Shown in pieces: positions 6,401 to 9,380 of a DNA stretch of 9,380 nt. Position numbers and translations under genes: made by a program. The notes under the pieces are model-generated. The model did no database searches, was not told the origin of the DNA, and saw only the letters and a list, made by a program, of their open reading frames with translations. The first letter of the stretch is position 1. Each line of letters opens with the position of its first letter. The stretch is from Thermoplasmata archaeon (lineage in GTDB: Archaea; Thermoplasmatota; Thermoplasmata; Lutacidiplasmatales; UBA184), in NCBI GenBank assembly GCA_030042955.1, contig JASHYQ010000256.1:1-9380 (forward strand). Reading direction: 5' to 3'.

Positions 6401-6539
6401 TCGCCTCAGGAACCGAGACGATCCCGCCGACCGACGGACTTCCCGCGCCTTGCCCCGGAGGCGAGGCCGACAAGACCACGCAGGAGCTCGCAACCATGGT
6501 CGCAACGACGCCCCAAAGGACCAGAAGCGACCGCCGCAT
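3489..6539 (-). CDS. Large secreted surface protein: YVTN beta-propeller, repeat domains, pilin-like C-terminus
   Basis: This 1016-residue protein opens with a signal peptide (R2-R3, hydrophobic 5-24, likely cut near 25-31). After a Ser/Thr/Pro linker, about 67-378 hold seven blades of YVTN type. Each begins with a G-x-x-P-x-A-L-A-V-D-like strand, followed by G-x-L-Y-V-A and an I-T-V-I-D strand. Blade count: about 70, 116, 161, 206, 249, 297 and 347. Residues 383-868 hold six degenerate repeats of about 80 residues, each opening F-x-E-x-G-L-P-x-G-T-x-W-x-V or a variant and often containing a P-N-G-T-Y-x-F strand. The remaining 145 residues form a different domain resembling the C-terminal beta-sandwich of archaeal pilins, with no membrane anchor or sorting tail. 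About 30 N-x-S/T sequons predict heavy N-glycosylation. Ten Cys residues include 723/732 and 931/940, likely disulfides. The probable role is extracellular binding, adhesion or cell-wall structure; no catalytic residues are visible. ATG 6539 is chosen because it begins the signal peptide. Confidence 0.9.
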   Translation of the reverse strand: MRRSLLVLWGVVATMVASSCVVLSASPPGQGAGSPSVGGIVSVPEATVPRPTSISVASTSSPSDPATITVGPTPDALALDGAAGRLYVANDGSGGTGSGSLSVVSLSNDSVEATVVGLPDPEGLALDTLNDQLFVPEYTPCCPSEITVINVTNDSVVSEITSGVDNPTAAVFDPNNGLVYVSEPNVGAILAIDPSNDSILTAIPANGGPSALAVDPTNGHLYVAEPSWGNITVIDGSTNKIVGSITPPPGNLPAGLTYDPVNGYLYSTDHSHSGCDFCQGNLSVIDPANDSLLGTLPVGIYPRALAVDPSNGRVFVSCGPDTGFNSTTGSITVVDGSSNTVIGSIPVGKIPGPSAFDTSTGDLYVADMGSDTVSVVPGNLSSFPVTVSETGLPPGASWSLNLSNGEAYFSSGANLTFFEPNGTYSATASTPGNAYIAAPFGPIVVNGSAVSLSVSFSANPNTVTFVEAGLPPGTFWAVGLTRTSGNGSQAFHNSSTPSISFVETSGSYSFVILPVYGFQPEPSSGNLTLNGTPLEVDVTFSSAYLVSFVEEGLPLGTDWFVNVTGEPSLGGTQSTLSLGLPNGTYAFTVATSQHRYAPSYSVGSLNVNGTSPTIPAVRFTLQTFTETFTESGIPAKTLAKHGWTMVLNGSRKWSTSPTISFSGVANGSYPVLVTGPSGYFVSISRASSITLSGANSVPVPFERGTTLTFTFVEKGLVKDRAWCVSLNNATSCTTKTRQSFVNLTSSSVYGDYSYAVVSPLGGQNISAAFGKVSIPVDGPWPVDANMTLTYTFAYDYPVTFTETGAPNETWSVTIGKETLSSPTGGPIVFGLPNGTYRYKIGALPGYTSVGSPKKVVVPTAVSVVVTFVPKKGASRSYELGMSETEAFGSGTEFGIVLAISPTAGLATAVLGLKIAGPNGTALPTVGPPASCRAYAAVSECAAVTGGWYAVLVGANGTVSAAYGSSGWRGFASGVGSVGLSAADTLWIITPTSYAGIGYTLSAFGVGGASVSGSTAL
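3930..5393 (-). repeat. Six tandem repeat domains inside the surface protein
   Basis: Protein-level tandem array with copies starting near residues 383, 462, 545, 624, 706 and 797. Shared landmarks are an opening strand F-x-E-x-G, a turn G-L-P-x-G-T (degenerate in copies 4-6), W-x-V, a middle P-N-G-T-Y strand and a closing N-G-T/S plus V-x-F strand. Copies diverge strongly, so DNA-level recombination between them is unlikely to be recent. One further copy sits in the divergent neighbour. Confidence 0.75.
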
Positions 6540-6595
6540 TTTCGCAACCTTCGGAAGAGCGTGACAAGCTGTGGGGCGGATGAGCCCTGAGCAGC

Positions 6596-6600
6596 AAAAA
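6596..6600 (-). promoter_or_regulatory. Candidate TATA element for the large surface protein
   Basis: The minus-strand reading is ACCTTTTTGC, the only A/T-rich island upstream of the gene. It lies about 59 bp before the ATG, which would give a leader of about 30 bases. The leader shows no clear Shine-Dalgarno match. Plausible but unproven. Confidence 0.35.
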
Positions 6601-6748
6601 GGTTCGCGGTTCCCCCCGGGATCGTGAGCCGGACGTGGTCACGGTTATCGCGGCTGGCCCGTAACGACCGTCTAGGAGGGAGAAGCGATCGCCTTCGCCC
6701 AGTTCGAGGGGACACACGGTCGGGCCGGTACAGGTTCGGGACATGCGC

Positions 6749-6754
6749 CAAAAT
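6749..6754 (+). promoter_or_regulatory. Candidate TATA element for the anchored surface protein
   Basis: CAAAAT within GCGCCAAAATCGG is an A/T island centred about 34 bp before GTG 6786. It lies inside the longer open frame from 6624 and so argues that translation begins downstream of it. Confidence 0.4.
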
Positions 6755-6785
6755 CGGCTTGGACCTTCCCGACGATGTCTTGATC

Positions 6786-8162
6786 GTGACGCGTAGCAAT
6801 CGTTCGAGGGCCAGCCGGTTCGGCTGGATTCTGAGCGTGCTCGGGACTTGCTGGATGCTCGCAGTGGCGACCCCTGCCCTTCTCTCCGCACAGGCGGGGC
6901 CGGGGGCCGGGGTGGGTCCTCGCGGCCTTCCCGCCACGGGGCCACCCGCTACGGCGGAGTACGCCGTTACTTTCGTCGAATCTGGCTTGGCGAACGGGAC
7001 CAGTTGGAACGTGACCATCGCGAGCGTCGTGGTCAAGTCCACGACTACTTCGATCGTCTTCCAGGAACCGGACGGAACCTATCTGTTCTTGGTCGGGTCG
7101 GTGCCCGGCTACACCTCGAACCCCGAAGGGAACGTGACCGTGAGCGGGGGACCCGTGTCCGTTCCGATCCTCTTCACGTCCAACTCCACGGGGACCCCGG
7201 GCTGCACCGGCTACAGCTGGGATGGAGGTAACTACACGCTCCACGGGGACTGCTTGGGATCCTTCCAGACCGACCTGAGGAGCTACAGCGCGACCTCCGG
7301 CAACACCTTCGAGAACTCGACCTTCGACGTCGCCGCGATCGCCGAGGTGAACGGCGCGGGCGACCTGGCGGCCCTCCTGTTGCCGAACCACGAGAGCACC
7401 GGCGCGATGAGCGCGGTCGTAGAGCCGAGCGAGGTGAACGTTACGGACAGCATCGAGGCGAACGTGACGACCGCCGTCGGCTTGAACGCCTCCACCGGCG
7501 CACCGGACGGCGAGGTACCGGTCTGGGCCCCGAACGAGGCCCCCGGAAGCGTTGGGCCGACCATTTGGGGCAACGGCAGCGAGGTCCTCGGCAGCGTCGA
7601 GGTGGTGATCGTTCTCCATTTCGTCGTGGGTCCCCCGGCAACGAACCGGGTGAAGTTCGACGTGTCGATCTCGGGCTGGCCCTGGGTCAGCTCGAGCGAC
7701 ACGCTGGGCATCGTGATCGGCGCAACGGCCGCGCAGGGGACATCGTTCGCCTATTCGGCGTCGAACGACACGATCTCGGAACTCTGGAGCTCCAACGGCA
7801 CCATCGCCTCGAGCCTGGTGTTCGGGGCCTCGGCCAACGCAACGGCCGGCAGCGCGATCTCGACCCTCGAGGTATCCGACCAGGTCGGTCTCTACCCGAT
7901 CGGGACGACGCCGAGCATCGCGCAAGCCCTCCTCTCGTTCCACGGTCCGGGAGGATACTCCGCGCTAGCCTACGATCCCTGGATCGTCTTCGGGCCACCG
8001 TCAACGATCAGCGTGCCCCCCACCCTGCCGGTAGCGACCGGCGGGGCGACGCTGCCCCTGATCGCGGCGGGGGCGATCGCGCTCGCCACCGCTCTCCTAG
8101 GAGTCACGGCTTACCGGCTCCGACGGGGTCGCGTGGACCAGGGCCTTAGGTCGATCTCGTAG
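6786..8162 (+). CDS. Membrane-anchored surface protein with one repeat domain
   Basis: With the GTG at 6786 as start, the 458-residue product has a textbook export signal: basic T-R-S-N-R-S-R-A-S-R-F, a hydrophobic stretch (about 12-35) and an L-L-S-A cut site. The frame is open from an ATG at 6624, but that extension is Arg-rich and would bury the signal peptide, and a TATA-like element lies inside it. TTG 6780 is the other option. Residues 59-140 form one repeat domain (F-V-E-S-G-L-A-N-G-T-S-W-N-V) of the kind repeated six times in the divergent neighbour. About 140-400 is a Ser/Thr/Asn-rich, strand-rich region I do not recognise, with many N-x-S/T sequons. Residues 423-443 form a membrane helix, followed by basic R-L-R-R-G-R, so the protein is anchored with its bulk outside. 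A hydrophobic L-P-x-x-A-x-G-G-A linker precedes the helix. Likely a glycosylated cell-surface protein; the ligand is unknown. Confidence 0.85.
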   Translation: MTRSNRSRASRFGWILSVLGTCWMLAVATPALLSAQAGPGAGVGPRGLPATGPPATAEYAVTFVESGLANGTSWNVTIASVVVKSTTTSIVFQEPDGTYLFLVGSVPGYTSNPEGNVTVSGGPVSVPILFTSNSTGTPGCTGYSWDGGNYTLHGDCLGSFQTDLRSYSATSGNTFENSTFDVAAIAEVNGAGDLAALLLPNHESTGAMSAVVEPSEVNVTDSIEANVTTAVGLNASTGAPDGEVPVWAPNEAPGSVGPTIWGNGSEVLGSVEVVIVLHFVVGPPATNRVKFDVSISGWPWVSSSDTLGIVIGATAAQGTSFAYSASNDTISELWSSNGTIASSLVFGASANATAGSAISTLEVSDQVGLYPIGTTPSIAQALLSFHGPGGYSALAYDPWIVFGPPSTISVPPTLPVATGGATLPLIAAGAIALATALLGVTAYRLRRGRVDQGLRSIS

Positions 8163-8223
8163 GGAGGCCCAAGTCTCGGCTACGAGCGGAGGCGAACCCC
8201 ATCCCTATCGGACCAGGCCTCCC
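8162..8223. repeat. Inverted repeat between convergent genes
   Basis: GGGAGGCC (8162-8169), beginning at the last base of the surface-protein stop codon, is matched exactly by GGCCTCCC (8216-8223) inside the end of the winged-helix gene. The 46-nt spacer covers the 42-bp convergent gap. It could act as a two-way transcript end or protect 3' ends, although no T-run follows it on either strand. Confidence 0.4.
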
Positions 8224-8717
8224 CAAGTGGACGAGAAGCGGTCGACCCAGCGATCCTCGAAGGAGTCACGGAACGACGCGTACAGGTGGAGGACGAGATC
8301 GGGCCGACGCACCGAGTACGTGCGATGCGACGTAGACGTCTCGACCTCCACGATTCCCAGCGCCACCAGGAACTTGAGATGGAAGGCCGCGGTCGTCTTC
8401 CCCAGTCGAAGCCGGCTCATCAGGTCTCGGAAGCTTGTGCCCGGGACGCGAGAGAGCTCGACCAGGATCGCGCGCTCGACCGCGCTCTGCATCACCACCA
8501 GCAGTTGTCGGTCGATCGGCGCTAGGTCCGGCTGGAAGTAGTAGTCGCGGCGACCTCCGCGTTCGCGCTGGAGGACTCCCGCGCGGAGCATCTGGTCGAG
8601 GTGGTAGGTGGTCTCGCCCCACCCCAGTTGGAGACCGCGTTGCACGGTCCGGGCGCTCGAGCCGGGATGGGCGCTGACAAAGTCGAAGATGCGACGCCGC
8701 ACAGGGAGCTCGAGCAC
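8205..8717 (-). CDS. Tandem winged-helix transcriptional regulator
   Basis: This 170-residue protein contains two winged-helix DNA-binding modules. Module one spans about 4-62: R-R-R-I-F-D-F-V, then recognition helix T-T-Y-H-L-D-Q-M-L-R-A-G-V-L (36-49), then a wing G-G-R-R-D-Y-Y-F. Module two spans about 72-137: E-R-A-I-L-V-E-L, then K-T-T-A-A-F-H-L-K-F-L-V-A-L-G-I-V (107-123), then a wing ending H-R-T-Y-S-V. The H-L-x-x-L-x-x-x-G-I/V/L signature is the ArsR/MarR-like pattern of archaeal regulators. No sensor domain or metal-binding Cys set is visible, so the signal may come from the membrane partner upstream. The start is a GTG one base after the upstream TAG (TAG-C-GTG), which implies translational coupling. 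It converges with the surface-protein gene. Repressor versus activator cannot be told. Confidence 0.87.
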   Translation of the reverse strand: MLELPVRRRIFDFVSAHPGSSARTVQRGLQLGWGETTYHLDQMLRAGVLQRERGGRRDYYFQPDLAPIDRQLLVVMQSAVERAILVELSRVPGTSFRDLMSRLRLGKTTAAFHLKFLVALGIVEVETSTSHRTYSVRRPDLVLHLYASFRDSFEDRWVDRFSSTWGGLVR

Positions 8718-8718
8718 G

Positions 8719-9024
8719 CTAGTTCTTGGGAGGTGCGGGCGTCCAACTGCGAGCGACGACGAACGAGAGGTAGAACAGAGCCTCGACCCCGATGAGAACC
8801 GCTGCCGGGGTGGTGCCGAGCTCCGACCCCGGGACCGCTCCTCGTGAGAGAAGTCCGAGGGTAGCTATGGCCCCGACCGCTCCCAGGCCGGCCAGAGCAC
8901 AGGCGATGAGGGCGAACCGTAGATCTCGGTACCGTACCGCTGCGGCGCCCGCAATGAGCACTAGGAGCACGGCGAGGGCGAAGATGATCGCGTCCAGAAT
9001 CGGTCCGACCTCGTTCGTTGCCAT
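8719..9024 (-). CDS. Small three-helix membrane protein paired with the regulator
   Basis: This 101-residue protein has three hydrophobic helices at about 9-30, 37-59 and 74-91. The positive R-Y-R-D-L-R loop (31-36) predicts N-terminus out, first loop in, second loop (S-R-G-A-V-P-G-S-E-L-G-T-T) out and C-terminal tail in. No enzyme motif is present. GGAGG lies 11 bases before the ATG, a somewhat long Shine-Dalgarno spacing, and a GCCCCGGGGC palindrome (9042-9051) sits just upstream. The architecture resembles small membrane proteins found beside winged-helix regulators in other archaea (the haloarchaeal DUF7521 type comes to mind, from memory and unverified). A role in sensing a membrane or external signal and holding or releasing the regulator is inferred from the coupled arrangement alone. 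Confidence 0.75.
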   Translation of the reverse strand: MATNEVGPILDAIIFALAVLLVLIAGAAAVRYRDLRFALIACALAGLGAVGAIATLGLLSRGAVPGSELGTTPAAVLIGVEALFYLSFVVARSWTPAPPKN

Positions 9025-9380
9025 CGAATTCGCTGCCTCCTGCCCCGGGGCGGGTTCCCAGCATTCGCATCACCGGGGCCGCTTGGGGACGTTAGCCTCG
9101 TAGACGTTGCTCCTTAGAAGAGAGGATTGGTTCAAGGTCGGGACATGAGTTGAAAGGTCTCCACCGCACTGACCCGTGGTCCTCCCGGTCGCGCTCGAAG
9201 GCTGGAGAAGCGGGAGACCGAGAGCGCGAGGGGCGCTTCCGGCGGCACGGTACGGGCGCGACGCTTGTCAGGCCTTCTCTCGTCGACCGCTCCACGACGC
9301 CAACATCGCCTCCACCTTGGCCGTTGACCGAAAGGTCCAGCCACCGTCTTACGACCGCTCGAGCTGTCAACTGACTCTCG
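9025..9380. other. Upstream region of the regulator operon; no further gene seen
   Basis: It contains the Shine-Dalgarno-like GGAGG (minus strand, 9036-9040) and the 10-bp palindrome GCCCCGGGGC at 9042-9051, both close to the membrane-protein start. Beyond that I see only short overlapping frames rich in Arg, Ser and Pro without motifs (9092-9370 minus, 9150-9374 plus). A convincing TATA box for the operon is not obvious; the weak candidates are the A/T bases around 9060-9070 and 9092-9097. No tRNA or repeat array was found. Confidence 0.4.

Noticed and set aside
6509..6539. Lipoprotein signal in the large surface protein (C20 after A-S-S)
   Set aside because: The residues before C20 do not fit the usual lipobox (small hydrophobic residue at -3, Ala/Gly at -1), so an ordinary signal peptide is the simpler reading.
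6624..6785. N-terminal extension of the anchored surface protein from ATG 6624
   Set aside because: It would place 54 Arg-rich residues before a normal signal peptide and would start upstream of the likely promoter.
6672..7943. Minus-strand frame of 423 codons opposite the anchored surface protein
   Set aside because: Its translation is Arg/Gly/Asp-rich without domains, while the plus strand encodes a signal peptide, repeat domain and anchor.
9120..9145. tRNA T-arm-like GGTTCAAGGTC
   Set aside because: The flanking bases do not form the 5-bp T stem and no acceptor or anticodon arm could be found around it.
9092..9370. Overlapping short frames at the right edge
   Set aside because: Mixed third-base use, Arg/Ser/Pro-rich translation, no motif and frames on both strands competing for the same DNA.
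1..9380. CRISPR array, insertion sequence, toxin-antitoxin or defence cluster
   Set aside because: I found no regularly spaced direct repeats, transposase, terminal repeats or paired toxin genes. The HNH fragment and P-loop protein alone do not make a defence system.

Overview
This is a GC-rich window that reads as chromosome of an uncultured archaeon, most likely a Thermoplasmatota-type euryarchaeon. That placement is inferred from three things: A/T-rich TATA-like boxes placed 25-37 bp before several starts, with few Shine-Dalgarno sites; an MTH1187-type thiamine-binding protein and a double winged-helix regulator; and large secreted proteins with YVTN propeller blades and 'F-x-E-x-G-L-P-x-G-T-x-W' repeat domains, a style I associate from memory with Thermoplasmata genomes. 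No marker gene settles the taxonomy.

Layout. The left edge holds the C-terminal end of an HNH endonuclease, followed by about 390 bp with no convincing gene. Next come a P-loop kinase-like protein (617-1153, +) and two vicinal-oxygen-chelate (glyoxalase-fold) proteins on the minus strand (1196-1624 and 1690-2025). A short promoter region separates the second of these from a two-helix DUF308-like membrane protein (2252-2530, +). About 380 bp of structured, gene-poor DNA follows, then a thiamine-binding MTH1187/DUF77 protein (2910-3227, +).

The right half is a surface-protein locus. A 1016-residue secreted protein (3489-6539, -) carries a seven-bladed YVTN propeller, six degenerate copies of a beta-sandwich-like repeat domain and a distinct C-terminal domain reminiscent of archaeal pilin folds. 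It ends at a convincing hairpin-plus-T terminator. A divergent gene (6786-8162, +) encodes a second exported protein with one copy of the same repeat domain and a C-terminal membrane anchor. Convergent to it is a two-gene minus-strand operon: a three-helix membrane protein (8719-9024), then a tandem winged-helix regulator (8205-8717) whose GTG start lies one base after the upstream stop codon. The last 350 bp hold no gene I can defend.

How the parts may work together is inference. The divergent pair could form a glycosylated cell-surface assembly, one partner anchored and one released or held through repeat contacts. The membrane/winged-helix pair looks like a small sensor-regulator unit that might control the neighbouring surface genes. 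I see no CRISPR array, insertion sequence, defence island or RNA gene of a known class. The left half looks like ordinary housekeeping and accessory sequence.
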